NCBI RefSeq assembly: GCF_047638075.1
Contig: NZ_JBLJBV010000014.1
Coordinates: 1 to 64,000 of the forward strand
Direction of reading: 5' to 3'
Origin: UBA6197 sp047638075
GTDB lineage: Bacteria > Pseudomonadota > Alphaproteobacteria > Rhodobacterales > Rhodobacteraceae
DNA length: 64,000 bases
Shown here piece by piece: positions 34,718 to 43,666 of the stretch; the first letter of the stretch is position 1; every line of letters starts with the position of its first letter. A program made the translations under genes and the position numbers. The notes under the pieces are model-generated. The model saw nothing but the letters and a program-made list of their open reading frames with translations. It did not search any database and had not been told where the DNA came from.

Positions 34718-36022
34718 CTACCAACCAGCAAAGCGCGCCACGGCAGCCGCATCGACCCGGCCCGCGGCCACATCGGCAAAGGCTTGATCGAGAATGTCGA
34801 TGGCCGCGTCGATGTCGGCGTCGGTCAGCACCAAGGGCGGGGTCAGTTCCAACACGTTCGACCGCATCCCGACATAGTAAAGCACCAGCCCCAGCTCATG
34901 CGCGCGGTAGACGATCTGCGCAGTTTCAGCCACGGCCGGGGTCTGTGTGGCGCGGTCGGTTACAAGCTCGACCCCCAGCGCCAACCCGCGCCCGCGCACA
35001 TCGCCAACAAGCGGATGGCGGGCTTTCAGCCATTCAAGCCCGTCGCGCAATCTTTGACCGCGCAGAGCGGCCTGCGCCGCCAAACCCTCAGCCGCGATAG
35101 TGTCAAGCACCGCAAGCCCCGCCGCCGCACAAATCGGGTTTCCGTGTAGCGTCTGCATGGCAAAGGATGTCGCACAGTCCATCACCTCAGCCGGGCCGAT
35201 CACCGCAGATAGCGGCAAACCACCGCCCAGCCCCTTGCCCAGCACCAAAACATCGGGGCGAAAGCCCTCGTGCTCAAAGCAATGCAGCCGTCCGGTGCGG
35301 GCCAGGCCGACCTTGACCTCATCACAGACCGTCAAGATCCCATGGCGGGCGCAGAGGGCCGCCAGCCGCGCAAGAAACCCCGGCGGCGGCACAATCAGCC
35401 CACCGTCAGACTGGATCGGTTCGATAAAGCAGGCGGCGATGGTTTCGGGGCCAACCTCGGCCAGCCGCATCGCCAAATCGGCCAGCACGCTGTCAGCGTC
35501 GCCCAGTTCCGGGCGGTAGGGGTCGGGATAGGCAAGCTGGATCAGCCCCGCCGCCTTTTCGGACCCGTCTTGCACGGCATGGCCCGACACCGACATGGAA
35601 CCCGCCGTGCCGCCGTGATAGGCTCCGCGAAAGGCAATGATCCCTTGCCGCCCGGTGGCCTGTCGCGCGGCGCGCAGCGCACATTCGTTGGCGTCAGACC
35701 CGGCATGGCCAAGCCAGACCTTTTGCGGGCGGTCCGAAGGGAACAGGTCCAGCAGCCGCGCGGCCAGCGCCGTCGCGGGTGCATTCGCCGTGGACAGCAC
35801 GCTTGCCCCCGCCGGATCAGCCACCGCCCGCGTTACCGCCGCGACAATCGCCGGATGACCGTAGCCAAGGCTCGCCGCGCCCCAAGCCCCGGAAAAGTCG
35901 ATCAAGCTGCGCCCGTCGTCCGACAGCAGCCGCACGCCGTGCCCGCCAACAACCGATTGGGGAAAGAACCGCAACTTTTGCACCGAAGCAATCGTGGCTT
36001 CGTCGCGCTGATACCCGGTCAT
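34718..36022 (-). CDS. Class III (PLP-dependent) aminotransferase
   Basis: About 434 residues. Class III features are: GHGVRLLSDDGRSLIDFSGAWGAASLGYGHPA, PLP-phosphate and ring contacts (LGHAGSDANECALRAAR, FRGAYHGGTAGS), the DEVKVGLARTG motif, and the PLP lysine in VLGKGLGGGLPLSA. The start MTGYQRDEA at 36022 overlaps the next stop by 4 bases; the frame extends 27 codons further but without family similarity. It is the last gene of the catabolic operon. The usual amino donors or acceptors are omega-amino compounds with pyruvate or 2-oxoglutarate; the true substrate is unknown. Confidence 0.87.
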   Translation of the reverse strand: MTGYQRDEATIASVQKLRFFPQSVVGGHGVRLLSDDGRSLIDFSGAWGAASLGYGHPAIVAAVTRAVADPAGASVLSTANAPATALAARLLDLFPSDRPQKVWLGHAGSDANECALRAARQATGRQGIIAFRGAYHGGTAGSMSVSGHAVQDGSEKAAGLIQLAYPDPYRPELGDADSVLADLAMRLAEVGPETIAACFIEPIQSDGGLIVPPPGFLARLAALCARHGILTVCDEVKVGLARTGRLHCFEHEGFRPDVLVLGKGLGGGLPLSAVIGPAEVMDCATSFAMQTLHGNPICAAAGLAVLDTIAAEGLAAQAALRGQRLRDGLEWLKARHPLVGDVRGRGLALGVELVTDRATQTPAVAETAQIVYRAHELGLVLYYVGMRSNVLELTPPLVLTDADIDAAIDILDQAFADVAAGRVDAAAVARFAGW

Positions 36023-36813
36023 TGCACCGCCTGCCCTGATATATGGCCAGCGCTCGCATGCCCCTCTGCCGCGCGCAACGCGGCGGAGAGGCGGCGCGTC
36101 CATTCCCGCACCCCCGAATGGCTGCCGATAAGATCGTGCCGGACCTCTAGCAGCACCGCCGGAAGACCGCGCGCATCGCCGTGGATCGGCACGGTATAGT
36201 CGTCGACGTCGATGCGGTAGGGTTCATTCGCCGCTATTGTCAGCGCCGGATCAAGGGCCAGTTCCGCAATGATCGACTGCCCAAAGGCCTGCGCGCCGTC
36301 GTAAAGGATGCCCGCGTGCCATGGCCGCGACTGGCCCTTGTAAACCGGCGTGAAGGAATGGACGCCGACAACCAGCGTCGGCAACCCCGCCACCTGCCGC
36401 GCATCCAGCCGCCGGGCAATCGCCGCATGATAGGGCCGAAACAGCGCGTCAAGCCGTGCCTGCCGCGCGGCCTCATCCAGGTTGCGGTTGCCGGGCACCT
36501 CGGTCGTCTCGCTGACTTCGGGCATCATCGAGGGGTTGCCAAGCGGGCGGTTGCAGTCAACCACCAGCCGCGAATACTGCGCCACGAATAGCGGTGCATC
36601 AAGTGCCGCCGACAGGCCCAACGCCAGCGCCTGCGCGCCGATGTCCCAGCCGATGTGGCGCATACGGTCAGCATCAGCTAGCCCAAGGTTGTCCAGCCCG
36701 CGCGGAATGCGCGGCGAGGCATGTTCGCACAACAAAACGTAGGGCGATGCGCCGTCGGGGTTCACAACGCCATAGGCGGGCGGTTCATCCAGTGCCAGGA
36801 ATGTATCGGTCAT
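36019..36813 (-). CDS. N-formylglutamate amidohydrolase family protein
   Basis: About 264 residues with family motifs LLCEHASPRIPRGLDNLGL, HIGWDIGAQALALGLSAAL, YSRLVVDCNRPLG and GVHSFTPVYKGQSRPW. These supply the zinc-binding and substrate residues of the FGase fold. The classic reaction is deformylation of N-formylglutamate in histidine breakdown, but no hut genes are nearby; here the enzyme probably removes another N-acyl or gamma-glutamyl group. The ATG at 36813 lies just after the glutamine-synthetase-like stop, with GAGG upstream. Confidence 0.83.
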   Translation of the reverse strand: MTDTFLALDEPPAYGVVNPDGASPYVLLCEHASPRIPRGLDNLGLADADRMRHIGWDIGAQALALGLSAALDAPLFVAQYSRLVVDCNRPLGNPSMMPEVSETTEVPGNRNLDEAARQARLDALFRPYHAAIARRLDARQVAGLPTLVVGVHSFTPVYKGQSRPWHAGILYDGAQAFGQSIIAELALDPALTIAANEPYRIDVDDYTVPIHGDARGLPAVLLEVRHDLIGSHSGVREWTRRLSAALRAAEGHASAGHISGQAVQ

Positions 36814-36823
36814 CTCATCAGCC

Positions 36824-38149
36824 TCAGTAGACGGTCGCATAGCGATTGCAGAGTGCCTGGCCTTCCAGCCCTGCGACGATCTCGATCTCTTTTTGCTTCA
36901 TCGCGAAATAGCATTCGAGGAACGTCGGGCTGAACCAGCCCTTCACGACCGGATCCGCATTAAGCGCGTCCAGCGCCTCTTTTAGGCTGCCCGGCAGGCG
37001 GTGGATGCCCAGCCGTTCGCGTTCGGCTGCCGTCATCGCCTGCGGATCGCCCTTGGCGATTGGCGGTTGAGGCAGGTTGGCGCGCAGACCTTCCAGCCCC
37101 GCCCGGATCAGAACGGCCAGCGACAGGTGCGGGCTTGCGGTCGCATCGGCGGCGCGGAACTCCATGTTGAAGGCGCGCGATGGGTCATAGCCGGGCTGCT
37201 CGGACGTAGGGCAGATCCGCAGGGTTGCCTCGCGGTCCTTTTCGCCCAGCGTCGTCCAGGCGGCCGCCCAGTGATGGGGCTGCAGGCGCATGTAGGACAC
37301 GACCGTCGGCGCGGTAAAGGCCGTCAGCGCCGGCAGATGGCGCACGATACCCGCCGCAAAGGCCCCGGCGCGTTCTGACAGGCGACCGGGCCGGCTGGCG
37401 TCGAAGGTCACGGGCCGACCATCAAGGTCAGTGAAACTCAGATGGATGTGGACGCCGTTACCTACGCCTGCCGGGTCGGTCTTGGGCGCGAACGAAGCCT
37501 TCCAGCCGAACTGCGCCGCCAACTCGCGGGTGATTTCGCGGATCGTCACGGCGCGGTCGGCTGCGACCACGGCACCCGAGGGGCCGCAGACCAACTCGAA
37601 CTGGTCGCGCCCGTATTCCGGTAGAAACGTCTCGGGGTCGGCCCCCGCCTCGCGCAGGGCCGTCACCAAAAGGGGCCCGAACGGATCGGCGCGCCGTTGG
37701 GCCGACAGGCCGAACGACGGCGCCGCCGGCCAGTCGGCACCCAATATCTGGAACTCCTGCTCAAAGGCTGAAACAACGCGCAACCCGGCTTCGGCTTCGA
37801 GATCAGCCACCGCCGTTTTCAGCATCGTGCGCACGCAACCTTGCCACGGGCTACCATCCAGTTCTGTGATGTCCGAGTGATAGAAATGCAAGGGCGTCAT
37901 GTCAGGTATCGACGTCACCCGCACCTTTGCGCCCGCATCGGGGATCAGCCGCAGATCGCCCGCAGCACCGAAGGGGTTGGGGCTGGCGATCTCATCGAAC
38001 GGGGTCAGGGCCAGGTTCGCGGGCACCCAGCCGACCCCCTTTTCCATGCCGCCCGCAAGGTCGCGCAACGCGATCGAGCGGCCACGGGTGATCGCGGCGA
38101 TGTCGGTAGTGACGAAACTCACCAGTTCCTCGGTCTCAGGCGCGGTCAT
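36824..38149 (-). CDS. Glutamine synthetase-like gamma-glutamyl ligase
   Basis: A 441-residue protein of the GlnA/PuuA group. The N-terminal beta-Grasp part covers about residues 1-110. The catalytic domain shows SAFEQEFQILG (metal-binding glutamates), GNGVHIHLSFTD, and ALIRAGLEGLRA... near ATP and glutamate sites. Length and divergence from housekeeping GlnA, and the lack of the adenylylation tyrosine motif, suggest a gamma-glutamyl-amine ligase such as PuuA. Such enzymes attach glutamate to an amine for later breakdown. It lies in a catabolic operon under an RpiR regulator. Confidence 0.85.
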   Translation of the reverse strand: MTAPETEELVSFVTTDIAAITRGRSIALRDLAGGMEKGVGWVPANLALTPFDEIASPNPFGAAGDLRLIPDAGAKVRVTSIPDMTPLHFYHSDITELDGSPWQGCVRTMLKTAVADLEAEAGLRVVSAFEQEFQILGADWPAAPSFGLSAQRRADPFGPLLVTALREAGADPETFLPEYGRDQFELVCGPSGAVVAADRAVTIREITRELAAQFGWKASFAPKTDPAGVGNGVHIHLSFTDLDGRPVTFDASRPGRLSERAGAFAAGIVRHLPALTAFTAPTVVSYMRLQPHHWAAAWTTLGEKDREATLRICPTSEQPGYDPSRAFNMEFRAADATASPHLSLAVLIRAGLEGLRANLPQPPIAKGDPQAMTAAERERLGIHRLPGSLKEALDALNADPVVKGWFSPTFLECYFAMKQKEIEIVAGLEGQALCNRYATVY

Positions 38150-38158
38150 GGCTTCTCC

Positions 38159-38818
38159 TCAGCATTTCAGTGCGTTGATGCGCGCGACCACCGTGTCGGT
38201 GTCGGTGATCCAGCAATAGCCGCCATAGGCGCGTAGCGCCGCCTCATGACGTTCGGGCGTGTATGTTGCGCAGGCATCGTGGACCAGCGTCACCAGATAG
38301 CCTCGGTCCGCCGCATCGCGCACCGCCATGTCAACGCACTGGTCGGTGACGATCCCGGCGATAATCAAAAACCGGGTATCCAGATTGCGCAGCACATAAT
38401 CCGCATTGGTTGAATTGAACAGCCCCGATGACGTCTTGGGCAGGACCGGCTCATTCTCGGTCGGCGTCAGGGGGGCAATGATGGCCCCTTCCGGCGCGCC
38501 CTTCGGGACGTGCATGTCTGACAGTTTGTGGTCGAGCGAGCGGTCGCGCCCGTCGGCAGTCAGGCTTTCGATGATCGTGTGCAGCACGTTCTCGCCCGCG
38601 GCGCGGAAGGCATTCAGGATGCGCACCTGATTGGGAATGACCATTTCATGAACGCGTTTCATGAAATAACTGTCGGCCGGATGCGGATGGGTCGGGTCCA
38701 TCATCGGCTCTGCCCAGATGCGCTGCATGTCCACCAGCAGGAAGGACGTGCGCCCTTTTTCGTAATCGCTTGACCGGCGAACCGTCTGGCCGCCAACCTC
38801 GATCGAGAATTCGTTCAT
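38159..38818 (-). CDS. Isochorismatase-family cysteine hydrolase
   Basis: A 219-residue protein with the isochorismatase-like alpha/beta fold. The expected Asp-Lys-Cys triad can be placed: Asp in FLLVDMQRIW, Lys in LPKTSSGLFNST, Cys in IAGIVTDQCVDMAVRDAADRGY. Relatives hydrolyse amides such as N-carbamoylsarcosine, ureidoacrylate or nicotinamide. The ATG at 38818 (GGAGAAACGGA upstream) overlaps the rpiR stop by 4 bases. It most likely acts early in the catabolic pathway. The specific amide is unknown. Confidence 0.84.
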   Translation of the reverse strand: MNEFSIEVGGQTVRRSSDYEKGRTSFLLVDMQRIWAEPMMDPTHPHPADSYFMKRVHEMVIPNQVRILNAFRAAGENVLHTIIESLTADGRDRSLDHKLSDMHVPKGAPEGAIIAPLTPTENEPVLPKTSSGLFNSTNADYVLRNLDTRFLIIAGIVTDQCVDMAVRDAADRGYLVTLVHDACATYTPERHEAALRAYGGYCWITDTDTVVARINALKC

Positions 38819-39699
38819 TCCGTTTCTCCTTGTGCTGTCACGTCCCATGCGTCCTCGGTGACCGAGGACGCATGACGCAGCGCTTCCATCTGTTCGATCC
38901 GCCTGCGCGACTTGCTTGCCTGCCGCAATGTCAGCGCCGCAATCAGTGCTTCGGTCTGCGCCAATGCCGGCACCATCGTGTCGTATGGCGACAGGCTTTC
39001 GACCGGTGCGGTCAGGATCACGTCAGCCACCCCGGCGATTGGCGATGCGTAGGGGTCGGTAAACAAGACAATCTTTGCGCCTTGTGCCGCTGCGGTCCGG
39101 GCAAACTGGACCGTGTCGATCTGATAGCGGCGGTAATCATAGACGATCACCAAACTGCGCCGCCCCAGATCGACAAGCGCATCGACCTGATCAGAACGCG
39201 CCCCCTGCACCCAATGGCATCCCGGCCTGAGCTGCTTGAGGTGCGACCAAAGCATGCCGGCCAGGTAGCCCGAAAACCGCCCGCCAATACAATGGACCGA
39301 CAGTGACGGGTCAATGGCCAGTTCGACAGCCTTGTCGAAACTGGCAGACGGCACCATCGACATCGTCGTTTCAACGGCATGACCCGCTGAGCGCATCGAT
39401 TCGAGGTAGATGTTGTCGGGCGCCACCGCTCCCTTGCCCGCATTCATCATCGACAGCGGCGACGACATGCGTTCTTGCACCTCGCCTAGCAGCGCGCGTT
39501 GAAAATCGGGATAGCCCTCAAAGCCAAGCCGCCCGACGAACCGCACCACGGTCGGCCCTGAAACGCCGGCCGCCTGCGCCAGATGGGCCACCGTATTCAA
39601 CCCCGCTGCCGGATAGTTCGACAGTAGCGTCCGCGCGACCTTCAGGTCGGAGCGGGTCAGCGGTACGCTGCCATCGGTCAGGCGGTCACGAATGGTCAT
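38815..39699 (-). CDS. MurR/RpiR family transcriptional regulator
   Basis: A 294-residue protein. The N-terminal HTH_6 domain (about 1-80) includes NTVAHLAQAAGVSGPTVVRFVGRLGFEGYPDF. A C-terminal SIS domain (about 120-260) includes SVHCIGGRFSGYLAGML, VIVYDYRRYQIDTVQFA and IVLFTDPYASPIAG. SIS domains bind phosphosugars or other metabolites. The ATG at 39699 has GGAAGAAGG upstream; the frame is open further but without HTH residues. It heads the catabolic operon and is divergent from the ABC transporter, which it likely controls. Confidence 0.88.
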   Translation of the reverse strand: MTIRDRLTDGSVPLTRSDLKVARTLLSNYPAAGLNTVAHLAQAAGVSGPTVVRFVGRLGFEGYPDFQRALLGEVQERMSSPLSMMNAGKGAVAPDNIYLESMRSAGHAVETTMSMVPSASFDKAVELAIDPSLSVHCIGGRFSGYLAGMLWSHLKQLRPGCHWVQGARSDQVDALVDLGRRSLVIVYDYRRYQIDTVQFARTAAAQGAKIVLFTDPYASPIAGVADVILTAPVESLSPYDTMVPALAQTEALIAALTLRQASKSRRRIEQMEALRHASSVTEDAWDVTAQGETE

Positions 39700-39856
39700 G
39701 GGCCTTCTTCCTAACGGGAATCCATATGGCATCGTGGAAACATTCATTACATTTGTCAATCATGCTGCAATGTTTGAAACACTATTGACACAACGATAGT
39801 CACCGAACATGCTTCCTTTTACCGAGTCCGCCTGTCGGACCGGTTAGGGAGGTTGC
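39700..39856. promoter_or_regulatory. Divergent control region with inverted repeat
   Basis: This 157-base gap separates rpiR and the transporter operon. It contains the inverted repeat AAACATT (39738-39744) and AATGTTT (39769-39775), a spacing suited to an RpiR dimer or tetramer. A TTGACA at 39785-39790 points to a plus-strand promoter; its -10 (CATGCT, 17 bases on) is weak. AGGGAGG at 39846-39852 is the ribosome binding site of the GTG start at 39857. Confidence 0.5.
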
Positions 39857-41704
39857 GTGCTGGGATTGAGGCAGTTCGGGAAATCGGCCTGGGTCGGATC
39901 GGCCATGATGGCGCTAGTGTTCATTATAGTTGCGGTGCTTGCCGAAACGGTTCTGCCCGCATCCGGGGCAAGGCTGGCGACGCTTTTTCTGATCTATGTC
40001 GTGGCTGTTCTGGGCAACCAGATCTATTCGGGCAACTCGGGCATCATGTCTTTTGGCCACACGTCTTTCATGGCGATCGGCGCCTATGCCTCGGCGTTGT
40101 TGACGATCCAGCCTGCAATACAGGCCACGGCCTTGCCAAAACTGCCCGGTTGGATCGCTGCGCTGAATGGCCAGCCGCTTGTGGTGGCGCTGGCAGGGGC
40201 GCTTGTTATGGTGGTGATCGCCGCGGCCATCTTTGGGTTACCGATTGCGCGGCTTGGCGGCTCTGCCGCCTCGATCGCCACGCTTGGGATTTTGGTCATC
40301 ACCCATGTCACGCTGGTCGCCTCCACCACCATCACGCGCGGCAGCCAGACCTTCTTTGGCATTCCACGCGGCGTGCCGATGTGGTTGGTGGCCGGCTGCG
40401 CGGTGGCAGCTGTTGTCGCCGCACGGCTATACCGAAGCTCTCGCAGCGGTCTGGCATTGCGGGCCGCGCGCGAAGATGAAATCGCGGCCATTGCGGTCGG
40501 TGTCAACGTCGTGCGGTTGCGGTTTTGGTCCTTCGTTCTTGGTGCGCTGCTCTGCGGGGCCTCGGGCGCGCTATTGGCGCATTTTCTGGGTGCGTTCTCG
40601 CCCAAGGACTTTTACTTCAACCTGACCTTTCTCTTGCTGTCGATGCTTATACTTGGGGGGATTTCGACGGTGTCGGGTGCGGTTGGCGGCACGGCGGTCA
40701 TCATCATTCTCGTCCAGCTTTTGCGCCGCGTCGAGTCCGGAGGCGATTTTGGCATCATTACCTTGCCGCCGATCTTTGGCCTTACCGACATTGGCATCGG
40801 TCTGGTAATTCTATTGGTCATGTATCGCCTGCGCGAAGGGCTTTTTGGCGTGCGGGAACTGGATGAACGGCTGGGCCTTGACGATGTGCCCGCCACCGCG
40901 CCGGAATACGTCTCGGCCCAGACAGCCACGGCCGAGAGCCTGACCGTTGAGAATGTCAGCAAGAAATTCGGGGGGATGACGGCGCTTGAGGATGTTACTT
41001 TCGTGATCGAGCCGGGGCTTGTGACCGGTCTGATCGGCCCGAACGGCGCCGGGAAATCGACGCTGATCAATGCTGTCTGCGGGATCGTGCCCCCGTCGTC
41101 GGGCCGTGTGATGATCGGCAGGCAGGACGTGGCGGCGCTGGCTGTACATGAGGTATCGCGGGCTGGATTGGGCCGCACTTTTCAAAACATCCGCCTGTTC
41201 AAGAATCTGACCGTGTTGGAAAATGTCCGCGTTGCCGCGAACTCGGTTGCGCGCCCGGGCGAAGATAGCGTCGCCGCTGCTCGCGCCGCGCTGGCGACTG
41301 TCGGGCTGACTGATCTTGCCCCGCGCATCGCCTCAACCTTGCCATATGGCGCACAACGGCGGCTGGAAATTGCCCGCGCGTTGGCGCTGCGGCCGCATTT
41401 CCTGCTGCTGGACGAACCGGCCGCCGGTATGAACCCGACTGAGACGGATTCGCTGATGGACGTTCTTCGCCACATCCGTGCCGAACATCAGCTTGGCCTT
41501 TTGGTGGTCGAGCATGACCTCAAACTGATCATGCGGCTTTGCGACCGTATCGTGGTTCTGAACAAGGGCCAGCAGATCGCCATGGGCACACCCGAGGAAA
41601 TCCGCGCTGACCCTGCCGTGATCGAGGCCTATATCGGCCGCAAACGTGCCGCACAAACGTCGGCCCAAAAGCCACCTGTCGGGCAGGGGCTGCCCGCCAC
41701 CTGA
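39857..41704 (+). CDS. Fused ABC permease-ATPase, branched-chain amino acid type (LivM-LivG)
   Basis: A 615-residue protein. Residues 1 to about 330 are a LivM permease with about nine helices (YSGNSGIMSFGHTSFMAIGAYA, RAAREDEIAAIAVGVNV, LGGISTVSGAVGG). Residues about 350-595 are a LivG ATPase with Walker A GPNGAGKST, AGLGRTFQNIRLF, PYGAQRRLEIARAL and LLLDEPAAGMNP. The start is GTG with AGGGAGG upstream. It is the first gene of a four-gene transporter operon. Fusion of these two subunits is uncommon but known in the HAAT family. Confidence 0.9.
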   Translation: MLGLRQFGKSAWVGSAMMALVFIIVAVLAETVLPASGARLATLFLIYVVAVLGNQIYSGNSGIMSFGHTSFMAIGAYASALLTIQPAIQATALPKLPGWIAALNGQPLVVALAGALVMVVIAAAIFGLPIARLGGSAASIATLGILVITHVTLVASTTITRGSQTFFGIPRGVPMWLVAGCAVAAVVAARLYRSSRSGLALRAAREDEIAAIAVGVNVVRLRFWSFVLGALLCGASGALLAHFLGAFSPKDFYFNLTFLLLSMLILGGISTVSGAVGGTAVIIILVQLLRRVESGGDFGIITLPPIFGLTDIGIGLVILLVMYRLREGLFGVRELDERLGLDDVPATAPEYVSAQTATAESLTVENVSKKFGGMTALEDVTFVIEPGLVTGLIGPNGAGKSTLINAVCGIVPPSSGRVMIGRQDVAALAVHEVSRAGLGRTFQNIRLFKNLTVLENVRVAANSVARPGEDSVAAARAALATVGLTDLAPRIASTLPYGAQRRLEIARALALRPHFLLLDEPAAGMNPTETDSLMDVLRHIRAEHQLGLLVVEHDLKLIMRLCDRIVVLNKGQQIAMGTPEEIRADPAVIEAYIGRKRAAQTSAQKPPVGQGLPAT

Positions 41705-41728
41705 CCGCAACCAACCGGGAGAAGAAAA

Positions 41729-42880
41729 ATGATACTTGGAAAAACCGTTACCTTCACCGCGCTCGCCATCGCGCTTGCCGCCCCTGCGCTTGCCGAGGAT
41801 TTGACCATTGGCCTTGCCACGGCACAGACCGGCGTGCTGGCGCCTTATGATCAGCCCTCTCTTGCGGGTTTTCAGATGCGGGTGGACGAGATCAATGCCG
41901 CCGGCGGCATCGCCGGCAAGTTCCCCATCAAGCTGATTGCCAAAGATACCCGGTCAGACGCCGCACAAACGGCGTTGGTTGCGCAGGAACTGGTCGAAGA
42001 GGGCGTGCAAATTGTCATCACGCCCTGCGACGCTGACCCATCAATCGCGGCGGGAATGATCACCCAAGAGGCTAGAATTCCGGCGTTCTCCTTCTGCGCC
42101 ACGACGCCGACACTGCCGTTGGCGGTGGGCGATTACATGTTTGGCAACTATCCCGCCGACAACGTTCAGGCCGCGATGCTGGCAGATTACGCAACGGATC
42201 AGGGCTACAAGACCGCCTATATCCTGATGTCTCCCGACAGTGCCTATACACTGAAACTGCCCGAATATTTCGGCCAGGCATTCACCGCCAAGGGCGGCAC
42301 GCTTTTGGGCGAAGGCACATTCGCGATGGGCCAGCAGGATTTCAGCGCGGAAGTCACCAAGATCGCGGCGATGGACCCCAAGCCGGATGTGATCATGACA
42401 GCCGCCTATGAACCCGATTTTCCCGCCTTTATCCGGCAACTGCGCGGAACGGGCGTGACAACGCCGGTTCTGGGCTCGGACGGGATTGATAGCCCCACCA
42501 CGTTCGCGATGGGGGATCTGGTCGAAGGCGTCGTCTTTTCGACCGCCGGTTTCGCCGCCGAGGGTAGCCCGCTTGCCGCGTTCAACGCCAAGTACAAGGA
42601 AAAAACCGGCGAAGTGCCGAACACTCTCTATATCGCCAACGGCTACGATCTGGGCACCGTCATTGATGCTGCCGTGACCAAGGCCGACAGCCTTGACCCG
42701 ACGGCCATACGCGATGCCATCGCCAGTCTGGACAACATCGAAGGGGTGACCGGGGCAATCAGCTATGCTGGAACCATGGGCATGCCGCTGCGCACTGTTG
42801 CGTTGGTGCGCATTGTTGATGGCAAACGCGAACTGGTCACGCAGGGTGTGCCGGCCGCGGCCGATATTCCTGCCCCCTGA
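41729..42880 (+). CDS. ABC transporter substrate-binding protein, branched-chain amino acid type
   Basis: A 383-residue periplasmic protein with a signal peptide ending APALA (residue ~22). The Peripla_BP_6 fold is clear: TIGLATAQTGVLAPYDQPSLAGFQMRVDEINAAGGI, then LIAKDTRSDAAQTALVAQELV and an IVITPCDADPSIAAGMI ligand-site region. Such proteins bind amino acids, amides or urea. The nearby cysteine hydrolase, ligase and aminotransferase suggest an amide or amine. It lies 24 bases after the permease-ATPase gene. Confidence 0.88.
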   Translation: MILGKTVTFTALAIALAAPALAEDLTIGLATAQTGVLAPYDQPSLAGFQMRVDEINAAGGIAGKFPIKLIAKDTRSDAAQTALVAQELVEEGVQIVITPCDADPSIAAGMITQEARIPAFSFCATTPTLPLAVGDYMFGNYPADNVQAAMLADYATDQGYKTAYILMSPDSAYTLKLPEYFGQAFTAKGGTLLGEGTFAMGQQDFSAEVTKIAAMDPKPDVIMTAAYEPDFPAFIRQLRGTGVTTPVLGSDGIDSPTTFAMGDLVEGVVFSTAGFAAEGSPLAAFNAKYKEKTGEVPNTLYIANGYDLGTVIDAAVTKADSLDPTAIRDAIASLDNIEGVTGAISYAGTMGMPLRTVALVRIVDGKRELVTQGVPAAADIPAP

Positions 42881-42942
42881 TCGCGCAAGCCCCGGCCCCC
42901 GTCGATCGGGGGCCGCCCCCTCCATGCCCAAAAGGACCGATC

Positions 42943-43665
42943 ATGAACAGCCCTGCCCATCTTCTTGACGTTTCGGGCCTGACCGTCAGCTATGGCGCCG
43001 TCGAGGCCGTTCGCGGCATCGACCTGACCGTCGCAAAAGGCGAGATCGTCACCCTGCTGGGCGCAAATGGCGCTGGCAAAAGCTCGACCCTCAACGCGCT
43101 GGTGGGCATGGCCCCCCGCAAGGCACGGCACCTTGGCTTTCGGGGGCACGACATCGCCACGCTGCCGACAGAGATGATTGTGCGCCAGGGAATGACGCTG
43201 GTTCCCGAAGGTCGCCGCATCTTTCCAACCCTGACCGTGGCCGAACATCTGCTGTTGGGCGGGGCCAAGCACGCCGCGCGTGGATCACTATCTGAAACCG
43301 AAGCCAACATGCTGAACCTGTTTCCGATCCTAGCCGAGCGTTTGCACCAAAAGGCCGGCTCGCTGTCGGGAGGAGAGCAGCAGATGCTGGCGATTGCCCG
43401 CGCGCTGATGTCTTCGCCCGATCTTTTGCTACTTGACGAACCATCACTTGGCCTTGCACCGCAGGTCGTCGACCGGATCTTTGCGCTGATATCCGACCTG
43501 CGCGACCGCGGGCTGACCATCCTGCTGGTCGAACAAAACGTCGCGCTGGCGCTGGAAATTGCCGACCGGGGCTATGTGCTGGTGAACGGTCTTATCGAAA
43601 TTGCCGGGACGGCAGCCGAACTTATCGCCTCGCCTGAAATCCGCGACGCCTATCTGGGAGCTTGA
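42943..43665 (+). CDS. ABC transporter ATPase, LivF type
   Basis: A 240-residue ATPase with Walker A GANGAGKSS, the LivF marker VPEGRRIFPTLTVAEHLLLGG, signature LSGGEQQMLAIARAL and Walker B LLLLDEPSLGLAP. It forms the second ATPase of the transporter with the fused LivM-LivG. The stop is 1 base before the TTG start of the LivH gene. Confidence 0.9.
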   Translation: MNSPAHLLDVSGLTVSYGAVEAVRGIDLTVAKGEIVTLLGANGAGKSSTLNALVGMAPRKARHLGFRGHDIATLPTEMIVRQGMTLVPEGRRIFPTLTVAEHLLLGGAKHAARGSLSETEANMLNLFPILAERLHQKAGSLSGGEQQMLAIARALMSSPDLLLLDEPSLGLAPQVVDRIFALISDLRDRGLTILLVEQNVALALEIADRGYVLVNGLIEIAGTAAELIASPEIRDAYLGA

Positions 43666-43666
43666 A